Positions 1-14,200 of a DNA stretch of 64,000 nucleotides are shown here, one piece after another. The position numbers and the translations under genes were made by a program. How positions within the stretch are numbered: position 1 is the first letter of the stretch; every line of letters begins with the position of its first letter. The notes under the pieces were generated by a model. That model had not been told where the DNA came from, ran no database searches, and saw nothing but the letters and a program-made list of their open reading frames with translations. This DNA comes from Branchiostoma floridae (Eukaryota > Chordata > Leptocardii > Amphioxiformes > Branchiostomatidae). Location: positions 15,339,569 through 15,403,568 of the forward strand of contig NC_049986.1 in assembly GCF_000003815.2 (NCBI RefSeq), given 5' to 3'.

Positions 1-1145
1 GGATCACAGAACAGCAAAACAAAGAAAAATGAGTACTGTCTGTGTTCTAGTGTCAGGGACAGCGTCCAATACAAGACAAAACGACGCGCTATGCTGTGTC
101 AGGCACGATATTAACTCTTGTTGTATTCTGCTATGCTGCTTCTCCCAAAATCGTATGCTTGAAAGTAGGTTTAACTGACTATACAACTAAACGATATGTA
201 TCCCGTACTTCGATTTTTCTGACCGAAACCTGTGTTGTTTCTTCTCTTCCCCCCCCCCCCCTCACCCCCCGGAAACACACCCACACTTAGACTAAGCATG
301 GCCATCGGACAGGGACACGAATCCCCGCTACTCTGCACCCCCCCCCTCCTTTATGAAAAAGAAAGGATAAAACCCCAAACGAAGTCTACATGACGCGAAT
401 TTCTACACTCGGACATCCGGATCGCAAAATAGTAATATTTAAGCGAATTTCTTGCCAGGTGTGATGAAAAATTGATACCTGGGCAGTATTCTAACTCTCC
501 TTGTAAAAGTTCTTATTTTGTTCTGTGATAGGTCCCGTCCCTTAAGCTCACCTTCCTTTGTGAGTGCTACAATTTGGTGTCAATGTGATTTCATTTACCG
601 TTCTCCTACTCGCCAAGGTGGAAAAGCTACTTTTGGGCCAACCTGATCGCGAATTTATAAGTTGAACACCGCGCTATCTCAGTAAGACATTGCCCATCCC
701 TTCTTTAGACTGACTTCTACAGCGCGCTACCTGGACTATCAGCAGCATTTCTCTTTCTTTTCTAAACGCGGGTAGCTACTTTGGCTATTGTAGAGGCTTG
801 GCTTTACAGCTGTTCGTGATATGTGAATGTCTTTGGTTTTGGGGGGTAATTCCGATTCGATTTTTATCTAAATGCCCTTACAGTTACTCCCCCTTTCTTC
901 CAGCAGCATACACACGTGGTTTAGTATCGAAAAAAGCCATTTCTTGCATTCTCTTCCGGTTTAGATGAAAACCAGATGGACATAGCATATCATTCTAACC
1001 CATAGTGTAAAGCAAGCACTTTTAATTGCTACTCCGACACGTCAAAATAGCAATTAAAGTTCTTTTCAAAAAATTGTACTTTTACTAGAGTTGGGTAGGG
1101 GGCGCTTCTTATATGCGGCAAGATGTGGGCGACGTTTCTTGAGGC

Positions 1146-1158
1146 GTTGCTAGGTAAC
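1146..1158 (-). promoter_or_regulatory. X-box (RFX transcription factor site)
   Basis: Read on the minus strand the site is GTTACCTAGCAAC. This fits the RFX X-box consensus GTNRCC, one spacer base, RGYAAC without a mismatch. X-boxes drive ciliary genes in animals. It lies about 1.05 kb upstream of the first start codon of the neighbouring plus-strand gene. X-boxes are usually nearer the transcription start, so the link to that gene depends on an unseen 5' untranslated exon. Confidence 0.6.
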
Positions 1159-2098
1159 GGTTTGACTTGAGACGGAAATATTTTCAGAGATTATTGGGGG
1201 ACAAGTATTCTTTTGTTTGCCAAGACATCTTAATAATCGACGGAATTAAGGTCTCGTTCCGGTATTACTCCGCCGGTGGACACTCAAACGTAGATCCTTC
1301 CAAAATATAAATGGGGCCCCAAATCGTGTGTTTATGTAGGTGATAAATTGCCTTTTGTCGCCCCCATGTCATATCGAAGGATTTGAGATGAAAGGTTGTG
1401 TATTTCTGACAGGATCGGTTGGAAAAGTTTCGGCATTCGGGCGATTCTCGGACGTGTACGTTTGTTTGTCCTGAGTAATGCGGTAAGCGGGTCACTGAAG
1501 GAAAGCCCCACTTTCTGGATAGTTTTTCTGTGCAGTTATAGATATTATAAAAATCGATCCATCGGTCAGATTTTGAGGGTATTTTTTTGATTGATTACTG
1601 GATAAGTGCTCTTGTAATAGAAATTAAAACATCTCCAGCAGAACGGTTTCTTTATTGGATTTTCGCCCATTAAAGTTGCATAATAATACGTTGTTTTCAA
1701 TGAGAGAGCAAAAGTCCGGAATGAGACCTGAAGTGAAGGATGATAACAGATCCCTATAGGTGGCTATAGGTTCATTTTTAAAGCCTAAAGAATTACCTAA
1801 AATCAATTTCAAATCAAACATCTAAAATAAGTATACTAACATTTTTGGTGTCTTTAATATATATCAAATGAGTTTTAAAATTACTGGCTTTAGTACAATT
1901 GACCATTCAATGATTATTTGTCATGAAAGTATACGTATTCATTAGGCACTCACATAGTCTTTCTAAGGCTACCTACAAACACTTGTTTCTAAACTGCCAT
2001 CTGATTGGTTGTCAATCGAAGCATCCAAAGTTGGAACCAATCAGCAGTGAGCTTTGATTTTTTTGGAATGTTGCCAATCATCAGGTAATCTTTCAATA

Positions 2099-2161
2099 AT
2101 GGCGGCCGAAGAACTTTGGACCGAGCGACTGTCCCGAGTAACTTCTGCAACAATGCGGTGA
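2099..2161 (+). other. Short upstream ORF or alternative first exon, 20 codons
   Basis: An ATG in the context AATAATGGCGGCC opens a 20-codon frame (MAAEELWTERLSRVTSATMR) that stops at 2161, 51 bases before the start codon chosen for the 898-residue gene. The composition looks like a genuine animal first exon. A possible donor, ATGCG|gtgaaa, lies at its end, but splicing there would leave phase 2, while the next exon at 9662 needs phase 0. I therefore prefer an upstream ORF in the leader over an alternative first exon. Confidence 0.35.
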
Positions 2162-2212
2162 AAAACCCACAAAGAATCGTTGTTTTGGTTCAGGTTCCGT
2201 CCAATAGAATCA

Positions 2213-5200
2213 ATGGAAGGCGAAGACGATGTTTACATCGAGGGAAGATCGTCGGCAGCGAGACGGGTAAGTTGTGAGAAAAGTTATGGACTGACCTCTG
2301 CGCTTCATCGGACGTGCATTTCGTTGAAACTTGGCCAAATTTTTGCTCGCGCGAGGACTGCTCTCTCTTGAATCGTATTTTATTCCTTACAGATCTCTTC
2401 CCCCTAACTGCTAACAGCCGTATCACTCTCTGTGTTAAGGGTTAACGTTACAAATTTAAAGCTAGAGACCGCGGCGAAGGACGGTAGAAATGGCTAGCTT
2501 GCGTGGTTTGAATTTTCGTGTGGTCTGTGCTTCAGTAGTGGGACCGGGACTGGACACGGCTGAGGTATCATGTAACACCGCACGAAGCCCCATGCCACGT
2601 ATGCATGCACCAAAATAAGCACGTTATCTACGATATATCCCACGTACAACTGTAATGTTTGCACCGTTGTTCACTTCTATTGCATATGCCAACAATTTTT
2701 GTGCGGAGTGTTTATTTTCGTTGTGTGCTATTCTTGAAAGAGTCCGGAGGATATGGTTGACTTCCTGTGAACACTGAGCAGGATTCCTCGGTTTTTCCCG
2801 CCTCAAACTGACCACATGACCGCTCCTGACCCGATCGAGCTGCCCAGGAATGCAGGCTTGACCCACAGGGAGTAGTAGCCACTCCCCCTGGACCTAGAAC
2901 CCTGCAGTGGTTCCCCATATGTGACCACCAACCAGCACCTTGGCTGGGGTAACGTCCTTGGCAAAATGCCAGCGGTAAAGTTCAGGTTCAGAAGTTTGAC
3001 ATGGGATTTATCCCTGATTTAAAGCTTAGTAGAGAGCTGCCGAATTCCTACCAGTGGAGCATTTAGTGGTGAATTTTTGATTTTACACATGCATAGTGCA
3101 TGCTGCAAGTGATCCCTTGAAAATGAATCATGGTCGTTTTGCATAGATTTGTCTTCACATACATAATTTGCCCTTTGCCTACATGATGCTGTCCTATGAC
3201 CTTAATGCTAAAGGCCTTGTCCCTGCAATTTGAACCTGGCATGTGCATAGTTATGGTTCAGGTTGGTACCTGGCATGTGTATAGTTATGGTTCAGGCATT
3301 GAAACACGTTAACATCCTTATGAAATCTAAAACATAACAGGTAACTCTCAAGACGTATACGTAGGGCACCCAATTTTCTTTCCTTGAAGATCTAGGGGAC
3401 ACAGTACCAAGAAGCTTCCTTGACATTACAGGGACTTTTAAAGTCGGTTGAAAACTAAAAGAGAATGCATATAGCGCATGAATGCAAGACTATACAAAGC
3501 TGCATACCAGGACACGCCCCTCTCTGTTCCCTAACAATGAGAAAGGAGCCTCAAGGGAAGATAATGTCTTTACCTGGTTGGGGTAGGTCGTTGGACAAGG
3601 TCCCTTTTAACAGTATGAGGTCATTCTGCAGTGTAGTTTATTTATATGTTAATGACAAGGTCTGATATATACAAGTGTTCCTCCTAAATGCAATAAATGC
3701 CTGATACAAGCGCTGGTCATGCATTTCAAAGTTTCTACTGAGATAGGTGATGTATGAACAAAGGTAGTTTTCAAATTCCATTCCTTGAGGAGGGCCTGTT
3801 TGGGTCACTCTCTGCCTCTGGTGGGGGCATATCATGATTTTCTGTAACTTTGTAGGGAAAGCCATCTTATAGTAATACTAATATGTCATAGTAGCAAGGC
3901 TACCAACTTTCACATGATTTCCTTCCTTGAATTTAGTGAAGTAGATAGCAGTTTCTTCTGAATTCAGCATACTGTAATTTGTCTGGACCCCATGCATACC
4001 CTCCTTGTATATGGTTCAATGGGACTTCTATGCATCTGGATCTCATAAGCAGCAGGAGTGCAGATCTTCTGTCCTTGCTAGCATGCCAGCTCCCATTGTG
4101 TCACCACCTAGTGCAGACCCACATCTCAGACACACCCCCTTTCTAAACAAGGTTGGGTGGCATGGAGCAGAGAAGAGTAAGAGGAGGAAGATCCAAAGAG
4201 GAGACTTTTGATCTCAGGGTCAGGTAAAACATGGGATAAGACAGCATGCAAGGGTTGGGTGAAATTGATTACTGTGCAATAATTGTGCAAGAAGTGGGTG
4301 CTAATTTTTTTTACTGACTGATGGAAACAATCATGGAAAAATGTGGGTGGGCCAGTTAATCTGGATGTCCCATAGGTATCAGGTATCCCCATGTGTCCTG
4401 ACCACATTTCATTTGATTGTCTTAGGCCCAATCTACTAGGGGGCCCGGACCCCCATGGCGCTTGCAGTCATAAACATATAGCGCGATTTCCCAAATGGCG
4501 TTATATGCTAATGAGCTTTCCCGAAATCGGGAAGCATCTACACGCGCGCGAAGCTGTCGGGGACCCCTGCTAAGCTATCGGTAAGGTATCGTAGGAGTGG
4601 TCCGGACCTTTCGGGAAAAATTTTCCCGATATCTTGACGGCGATATTGCAGTTCCATCTAGACACTGAAAAAAAGCTGTCGGCGAGAGGTTGTTGGCTTG
4701 CCGATATCGGGAAAAACCGTGTCTAGATCGTGCCTTATACTTCACAATCAGGATGAAGTAACTAGGCATACATAGATTCCCATCTTTGGGGACATTGTGG
4801 TTTACAATTTGGGGTGGTATTAATAGAATAATTCTTTAATCAGTGATTTGTGAAAGCATGTACCCCCAAATTTACGATGTCTGCATGCTCAGAGCAGCTC
4901 AGTACAAAATTGAAGATGTACTGAGCAAACATAAAAAATGTGGAGGTACATGTTTTCAATAGTCACTGATTGAAGAATTATTCTATTAACTTACTCATGT
5001 GACTGATGAACCTCTTTGATAATGGCCAAGATATGATTTTCAAGTTGGAATGCTCTTGAAATGAAAATAGACATACCAATCTTGTAAGTTTTTTAAAGAA
5101 GAAATACTCAAACTACCCTGTTTACAAATTATAGTCATAGTGCTGGAAAAATACCATGAGTGTGTAAATAATGAACTGTAATGACATACAATTTACAGTC

Positions 5201-8200
5201 ATTTATTTGGACAGTGGTTTAGGATAGAAGACATTTTGAAGGAACATCCTACCAGTTTATTTCTTTAAGGAAAATGTGTATACTAAAGATATACGCTCAT
5301 CACGAAGTTCTTGTCGTTATTCCTTCTTGAATTTTTTTGTGACGAATACAAACTTCCATGTTTTAGACCATGTTTTAGACCATGTGCATACCTGCTGGCA
5401 GTCTTAACACCACTCAAACGAAGCCACGCCCACTCCCTGATTTTCCCGCCTTTTTTCCACCCTGATGATAACAGGTGATAATACAGGGGTTTGCCAACTT
5501 TAGGTACAAAGGCCTCAATAGATGTTTAACAAAGTCTGTTTGTCTTGGAGATAACTGGGAAAAGACTCAGAAGAGCTTCTCAGCACCCTGTTTACAGAAC
5601 AAAATCTGCCAACAGTTTGGGCTAGTTGAGAGCTGCAGTAATTCGACCTGTGGGGAAAATGTTCATCATTTTTCCAGCTCATTGAGTTAACACAGCACAA
5701 TGCTGACCCGTAAATACATCAGAAACTTCAGACGATTTGGCCTCAACTTGAGTTCAGACTCTGCTTCACCGATAATCCCTTCTTACTAGAGTACCTCTTA
5801 GCTTCCAATTAGCACGGTAAGAAAATTAATGTGTCTTTTATCTAAGTAGTCGGAATGTCTACTTGAAGTAAGTTCTTACCAACAAGGCAAGACTGGTTGC
5901 TTCCTGCCAGTGTCTTTTCGTTCAAGGGTCGTCGCAATGAAAATGTTAGAAAAGCCTTTTCTTTTTGCGGGGGAGTGGCATGTTTGTAATGATGTTTACA
6001 TGGTTGAAAGGCAGCGAGGAATGCAGCTGAACTGGGGAGAGCGGAATCCAGGTAAAAAGTCATATCTGGAGGCTAACACCTTATCAGTGGCTTGGGAGGG
6101 CTACCACCTTTGATGGTATCCACCTGTTAGAATGGATGTGTGCTCAGGACTGTTCAAACAGAGGAACCCAAACACCTGTACGCGATTGGGGGCCTCGATA
6201 AAAGTTGGTTCCGCGTCTTTACCGTGTGAGGAAACGAGAATGCGGCTCTTTCATTGCCAGCAAGCGTGGCCATCACCCGACCCCTTCCATTGGTCGGAGC
6301 GAATGGCTCGGACAAACACGGGAGTGCCCGAGCGCCATTCATCGGACGCTGCCCGTAGTGCCTGCAGCGGGTTTTTACTTTCAGGCGAAGAAAAGGCCAA
6401 AGTCAATCTAATCATGCCATTCCGGCGTGGGCCCCTTTGTTGGAAGGCGGGGCTTGGTTGGTCAAACCTGCCCCAGCATTGTTTCGTACTTTGTTGCCCC
6501 AGCTACTGTCATCATAGCTGGGAACATGTTGGCTCTAGTGAATGGGCCCAGCAGAGTTGGCAAGATGGCAGGTAGGAGGGAAGGGCTGACCAAGAGATTT
6601 GTGTAGAGGGTGCAGGAGTTCCCAGGGGACGTGTTGGCCTGGTGCCTCCCACAGGACCACACTATGTTCAGATATGCCTACCCAGATCAGCTCAGCTTCA
6701 GCAAGGATAGCCATGCACAGCGCCACATGACGTGCAGGGTGGGTATTATTATGTAAATACTACTTAGAAAGCGATCAAGCTAAGTGTTTCTACTTTAGAT
6801 CAAGGAGAATAATGTACTGGCCCTCCCCTTACTTGTTCCATGATGTTCCAACATATATCGGTATGTTTAAAAAATAGTACTTAATGCAAGGAAGTCCTTG
6901 CCTCGGCTTCCCTTTTTTTCCTAGGCTTTGGTTTAGTCTATTAGTAGTAGCACTACCATGCCTATAGTATAATGCTTGCCATGTCAGAATTTACAAATTT
7001 TTGAGAGTTGCATGCAAGGTTAAACATCCACCCCAGATTGATAGAAGTGTTGGCCTTATGAGGTGAACGCTTTCCTTAAGTGTGTGGGGATCATTCTTGA
7101 TAGTAGCTGCAAAAGTTTTTAGAGAAAGAAGGAAAATTACTAATACTAGAGTGGAGTGGAGTGGAGCTGAAGATGAGAGAATGTCAGTCAGTCAATGATT
7201 GTTCTGAAATCTGCCGTCCTGAAGCCCAACTCGCTAACAGTTGTATGGCAGACAGACATGTTTCTCTTACTGCAATGTATATGCAGGAGTAGTAGTTGCT
7301 AGTATAGTAATTTAGCCCTCAACCGCTGCTGACCTTTAGCACAATAGATGGGTATCTCGATAAACCCCATTGTTTCCCCACCTTGCTTCACAGGCATAGA
7401 TGAAAGAGGCCAGGCAAATCCTACCAGTCATTTTGAGTTATCCAAACATATCAGCTTCCCAAGGACGCTTCATTCCAATGTCGCTATATTTCAAGTTATG
7501 GCTACATAGTAACAACATACTTTTGTGAGGCTTTAGTTTTAGTACTTTGTAGTAGAGGAATTTGCTCTGTCCCCTTTCTTTCTGTGATCCTCATTAGAAA
7601 GGGATATTTCCCCATGGGTTTCTCTTTTTCCTGAAAGAAAATCCTTGTGAGGGAACTCTGTTGGCCCTGGCACAGTTTGGTGCACAGTAGGGGAGGGCAC
7701 TACACAGTGGCACACACACAAGGATTCAATTTGCCTTTAATGAAACTCTGGTAGAACTCTGGTGTTGCAAAGTTCCCAGTAAATTAGTTTTTGAAAAGGA
7801 CCACGAGATAGAGTGAGTAGGTCTGTAGATTCCAAAATGGGTGCACGGATCTGTGCGCTGTAGCTATTGAATGTGTGATTTTGATTTTGGGGTCATTCAT
7901 CAAATCTTGGCAATGACAAAGTTGAAGGTAAAGCTGCATTGGCCATGTTGGCATAGTCTGTTACCTGGTTGTGGGTTTGGCAAGAATTGTGCTTACCTCC
8001 AATGTTCATGTCATACACTACACAATGTGCGACTGTCCAGTAACCAGTAAATCTCATTTGGTGGTCTTTTTTTTCCCCGCAGTCAAGCGCTCCGCTAAAA
8101 AGACATACGATTAGTGAATCAGGATTCACTCAGGTTGAACCGTTCTGGATTGATCTAGATTGGTGAATCCTGATAGGGATGAACAGTTCTTATCAAACCT

Positions 8201-11200
8201 GCTAAGGCCACACCTCTGCTTGGAGATTAAAGTCTCACATACTGATGTGGCTCAGAGCAGGCCCCAGAACTAAAGTGGGTATTCATTTGGGATGGACCAG
8301 GAGGAAAGGTCACATTCCATGGGATAGGCTTCACCACATGGGCTTACCCTTGGTGGGGTAAATGGGGTTCACTATACAGCCAAATATATCATTAGTACTT
8401 CATACTTCTTTAAGAGGCTTTTCTCAAGAAAATAGGACAGATAAGAATACCCAGAGTAAAGCTCTGTTCTTCAGTTGTCTGTAGAAGAGACTTAATCTGA
8501 TTATGAATATGTGGTTATACCTTTTGACAGCAGTCAATGGGGATCTGTAGGAGAAGGCATCAGGTTACTCAGGTTATTAGAGGTGTCTCAGCTATTTAGT
8601 CAAAGCAGTGGGCCTGTCCTAATTTCTGCTGAAAGGATTTGGGAAGGTGGAGTGGATACCATTTTGAAGTCATAATTGATATAAATAGTGGCATATTATG
8701 ATGGATGTGTTTCATGTTGTATCTTGGGTAAAAAGTAAATAAAGAAATTTATGCCACTGGGAATGTCGGGAAATTTATTGTCTTCCATATAGTAACATAG
8801 CAATACGTAATATTTTGGTAAGGTTTAAGACAAAGAGAAGGCCATTATATACTTTAAAGGTCATTTGTCTAGTGTCGTACGAATAGAGCACTTATGACGA
8901 CCTTAAAGAGATTTGATGGTCACATTTGACATATTTATGTAAATGTAAATGACACCGGGTGTCATTTATAATTATATAAATATCCCCACAAATGTCAAAT
9001 GTGGTTTTCTAAGGAAACCAAATTTAGTGTCAGTTAAACTTAAAGGCTATCAGGCTGTGAGTAGGTCTCATGAATATTAATTCATTCTCCATTGAAATTG
9101 GTTTTGCTATAGTCCGTTATGTCCTTCATTGTGATAGCTCACAAAGTGCATAAAATGTATTGTTCTAGGGTTTGAATAATATATGTGTCCCGCTTGTAAA
9201 TTATGAAGGAGTTACCACAGCGTTTTCATGCACTGCTAGATCTGGTGCTCTGTGGTTTCAGGAATTCCATCACTCCTATGCCTTTACCTGTATTAGCTGA
9301 TTGATTTAATTGCTATTTCTGTTATATAACAGTGTCGCATGTGCACAGGGCAATCTGATTTTGAGCCCTTCGTACATAGCGCAACATTAACCTTAAAAGT
9401 AGGACTTGTGGTTGCCAATCTTGAGTGTACATACAAAATGTTTTTGCAAGGCAAGAAATATCATTTCCATTCTTCAACCTATGTCTGCAAGACTTATTGT
9501 ATACCACAGGTAAAGTGCATTTGGTATCCCACATCATGTTTCTTTTATTTATCTGATAACAAACAGACCAGGTGTTGGTACGATGTTATACTTGTAATTT
9601 TTTGTTGTGCTCCTCCAAAGTACTCCTCTCTTGACGATGGATTTTATTGATGTCACTACAGGACTGGATGCGGGCATCTGGGGCGTCCCTGTCGCGGCTG
9701 GACCAAGTCCGTCCCAACGTGTACACCATGGGAGCCCAGGACCCGCGAGCACTACGGCCGGGGAGTGGGAGACGGCGACGGTCCTCCGGTAGACAGCCCG
9801 GCAGCACACCATACCAACAGATCGACACAGAGCCACCCCTGGCTGGAGTCGACTATCAGAAAACTGCATGGTAAGACTAAAAGTAAAACAACGGAGATTC
9901 TTCCCTCTACCTGCTGTTGCCTATTCACATGAAATTATCACATCATCAACTTTTGATGGTAAGGATGTCAGTGGTGAAGGCCACAATCTTACATATTGTT
10001 GTTGATAATGGGTTAACTTAGCTTGTTGTCAAGAATCTTGAATTTCTAAGTAAATGGTAACCAGATTCAGTTACTCTTACAGGAAAATTCCTGTAATTTC
10101 CTGTAACCACCTGTAAGGGTTCTGGCTCTCTGCTTAGTTAAATTTTATTTTACAAATACTATAGTGAAAATTGATCAATACTCCAGAAGAATTCAGTGGT
10201 GACAGTTTCTGTGGTAGTTTGGACCTTTGTCTTAGTTTGACTAATTGGCTAGTTTCTCCATGGTGTGTTTTGTCATCAGGCTCATTCATTACGCACACAT
10301 CATCTCTGAGTGATCGTCCGATAGTGCCGCACTGCAGGTACATGTACGTGTTAACCTGCCGTGTTTGCCTTTTGGTTAGAAGTGAGGTGCCGAGCAAACA
10401 CTTCAATGCAACCGTCACCCCCTTGTGCAAACGGTCACTCCCCCCAGTCTTTGCTTACTGTCAGGGACTCTCCAAAAGATGGTGTTAAATTTTGACTAAC
10501 CCCTCCCCTTGTGGGAATATTGTGATAGGCAAATGTCATGGAGAGCTAACGTATGAGACAGGTGGGTTGTTAAATGGTGACAAAGGCATGAATGGGTAGC
10601 GTTGACACATTTCCTAACGTCTGCTTGTATAGGGGGAGCCAGACTTCCATCCCTGAGTTGATCAGACAACAGAGCGAGAGACAGCGGCCGCAGAGTGGGA
10701 GGCGGCCGTGGAGTGGGAGGGGGGTGCCACCCCCTCCGCAACGGAAGGACAGCCGGGAACAACCACCACCGAGGGCTCCAGGGGGGCTGATAGCAGGTAT
10801 GCTAAGTTGCTGTCTCTTCAGAATTGTTATCAAAGCTGTAGCTTTAGAAGGTAAATTGTGCTTCTTCTTTTTGTTTGTTTTGTCGCTTTGATGTATAGAT
10901 AGTTGCTTTTGTAAGATGGGTCAAAGTATCAAAGAGGCACCTCTTTTCCCTTCCATTCTTCCTTTTATTTGTATGCAGGAGAGTCCAGGCACCCATCTTG
11001 TATTTAGAATCACTCAGTTGTATGGCACAAGGGGTGTTGAAGTGCTCCTCAGCTAAAAGGTGTAGCCTAAGTGTTACTAAGACAGAGAGGTTCAGTACCT
11101 GAAGCGTCCCCCCAAAAATCCCATCTGGGCCTCTTGTAACTCACTTCGAGCACTTGAAGGTTCCAACAGTTCAAACTTTCACATACCTGACTTTGTGCCC

Positions 11201-14200
11201 TGCCTGGCACTACCACAACTAGCATAAGCCAATTCTTCCATCTAGCAATGTAAGCTGGAAATTAGGGGGTGGGGGGCAGTTTCTTGACATTTCCTGCAAG
11301 GCCATAGAGATAAGAAGCTAGTGCCTTACCTAGCATTAGTTCAGCCTGTGTCATGAAGTTACTGTAATTTTTTATAAAAGTTTTTTGCTCAAATTTTGCA
11401 GCACTGTGAAAGTCCTACAATTCAATTTGTTTTAATAGATATCTTAAGAGCTATTTATCACATGGTGCTTCAATGAATGACTTCTCCTCCAAAATTAATT
11501 CTTCTCCAATCAGATGGGCCATAGATTTGTCTAGCTTATCATGTATTAAGAGATAAACCCACTGAGGGGATACAATTCTTATCTTGAGGAACTGGACTTT
11601 GCTTTCCTGTATATTTATTGTCTCTACGGACTACAGCATAGACACGTAAAAATTTCTTAACATTTTTTCTGTGCGTCTTCAGTGCTCGGAGAGAAGTACT
11701 CGCCATCGGAACGTCCTCCTAGTGGAGTAGCGACGCATAACACGTCCACGTGGGTGGGGTCGAAAGGCGGTCGTGGCGCGAAAGACGAAGATGCGGAAGA
11801 CACAGACCGCATCATCCAAGAAATCCTCAACAGCCAGGACCAGACTGATAAGTCTCTTGGTGAGTTTTGCATTTACTGAGATGAGAAATTGTTTTGCACA
11901 GAAGCTGTGGGGTACTGAAGCACTTGCAAGTGAAGGCCTTAGTAGACTTCATAGAGTGTTTAAGAAAAATGATATGTTTTGGAGTGTGGTTTGCAGAAAA
12001 TCACTATTTAAAAGTCTATATTTTGTACAGATTCTTTGTATCTTACAATGTAGCCTGTACAAATCCTGGAGAAGTAGCCCAAAGTGAGAGATACATTTCA
12101 AAATTCTTTTAGAGGAAGAATTCTCAGAGTCTTGCTCGCATTGAATCTCTATTTACATTGTCATTGTGTTTAGTCCAAAACGCCTGACCACCATACATCA
12201 TGTGTACTCTTAAGAATACATTACTAATTCATCAAGGTGTTGTCTGAATACAAGCAAACTAAGCCTCTGGGTTAGCATCAGAAAGCAGCAGATTTTCCTC
12301 AGGAAATGCGGAGTAATAAGACTCAAGGCATGCGGAGAAGCGATCAGTGCGCAATTAAGTAGGATTAGACGCCAGGTGACTCCAGTTGTCTTAAAACAAA
12401 CGCTGGTCATCAAGCCGTGCCCCTGGCTGTGTTTGTGCTGCAGCTAAGATGACAAGGCTGTATGGAGAGACCCAGCCACCGCCCCCTCCCAGGGGCTCAC
12501 CTGACCTGGAGCAGATGATCAAAGACCTGCCTTCAGAGCCAGACCAGCAGCAGGCAGTCACACAGCAGGATGGTGCAGAGGGTCAGCAGGAACCTACAAC
12601 TGTAAGTACTCAAAATAATGCTGCAAGGTTGCGTAGTTGTGTAGTCTTTGTAAGGTTGTTCCGTGGTCTCAGCTTTATATGTTGTAAAACTGGAATCCAG
12701 TGGACAGAAATGTGTGCAAAAGATCTGCAAGTCATCTTTGTTAGTACTGTAAATCTTGAAATGTAGGCCCTATTTTCGACAGTACTCAGTAGTGTCCTCT
12801 CCACCGTGAATTCTTTACACCACAAACACGAATTCACACCACAAACACGTGTTTTCCAATTACACTGTGGTACAGAATTGTTTCAATTATGCAGCAAAAA
12901 CCCGGTTTCCTTTCAATTGTGAAAACAAATCCCTGCGAAAATGAATTACTGTACAGTGTTGAAAATACCTGCCTACACTCATTATCCTAGGGAAGACATG
13001 GATAAAAAGTTTCAGCTCACTAATTTTAGTCAATTGACCAATGTTGAATGTAACCATGCTGCAGTGGGTACTCAAATACCTGTAATTCCATCATCATTTT
13101 CTGAAATTGTATGTCAGAAAAGTTAGGTTTAATTGGGAGTATTATGGTCAAAGGACAGAGCTATGTTATCGTGGCCATTGACAATATTTTTGAGTTGCAA
13201 TACAAAAGTCGTGAAGCAGCTACTGTAGCATCTCAAATTTTTTCGCTAAATAGCTGAGGGCAAGTAGAAAGGAATGTGGTAGATCCACTGTAAATCCTCA
13301 CGTGTTTGTGAACAGAAGGCAAGTGGGAGTCTTCAAACAACCTGTTAAGATTTTCTGTGTCAAGAGATAGAGTTAAGGACCTGAGGACAGAAATGTTGAT
13401 AGGTAAAACCACCCTAAATAATTGGAAACTAGTATGGAGGTTGTTGGTGTCAAGCTTGGAGCCAGAAAAGTCAGCAAGGCAGACGAATAGGTGTGAAACA
13501 CTGAAGTGATCCCAGTGGATTAATTGTCGCATATATTACTAAGGTGTTGGATTTGGCTAAGTTTTAACCTGTTAATGTATGGTGTGTTTGGATTTCAGCT
13601 ATAAGGGAGCTTAAGATGATAAGAAAACACAAAAGTTAAATGTGTCATAATGAATGTTTTATTTCTACTTTGTAGTGCCACGCCACCATTTTTTCTGGAA
13701 GTTAGCAGTGGTGTATTAAAGTTGGACTGGTCTATATACCTAAGCTGAGAAGTTAGATGTATCTTAATCATGACTAAACACATGATTTAATTTTAACCAT
13801 TTTGCAACTTGTAAGCTAACTAGAGATATGAACAGGTTCATCATAAGTTAAGATTTGGTCAAATAGTGAGCTTTTCCAAGGAAATAAGGGGGATTACTCG
13901 AAGGTTTGCACAGTGAGTGCATGGTTGAGTGGTTCAATCCATCAGGCTGTTTGATAGCACAACAGGGAACGCCCACCTCAAGAATTCCGCTCTTTGTAGG
14001 TAGAGCCCGAGTGTTGACCAGTCGGCCATTGTGTCCTGCCGACCTTTGCCACACCTTTCTGACCACCTCCTTAGTCTCCAGTCGATCTCTTTTTCTCCGA
14101 ACAGATTTGTTGGTGTAATCTTTTTAAGTGTAATGTCCATGCCAAATTCGTTCCAACATGTAAACTTAAGGCCTTTGTAGTTGTAGCCTTGTAATTCAGT

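Larger units (their letters stand above)
1..2212. other. Upstream region of the first gene, no coding sequence recognised
   Basis: No open reading frame here looks like a real exon on either strand. There is a poly-C run at about 249-262 and an X-box at 1146-1158. The stretch from about 1080 to 1260 is richer in CpG than its surroundings and may be promoter DNA. The 5' untranslated part of the first gene probably begins within 1160-2212, but its transcription start cannot be read from sequence. Confidence 0.5.
2267..9661 (+). other. First intron of the 898-residue gene, repeat-bearing, no further exon recognised
   Basis: This 7.4 kb intron holds foldback elements at 4820-4989 and 8921-9003, a GC-distinct block at about 4436-4735, a CpG-richer block at about 6130-6480, and a short GGAGT run near 7149-7168. 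Open frames here (the longest is 147 codons at 6132-6575) show no family similarity I can see and no convincing paired splice sites in the right phase. Confidence 0.5.

Noticed and set aside
6132-6575. 147-codon plus-strand frame
   Set aside because: No recognisable family, no conserved motif and no compatible splice sites; it lies in a CpG-richer intron block.
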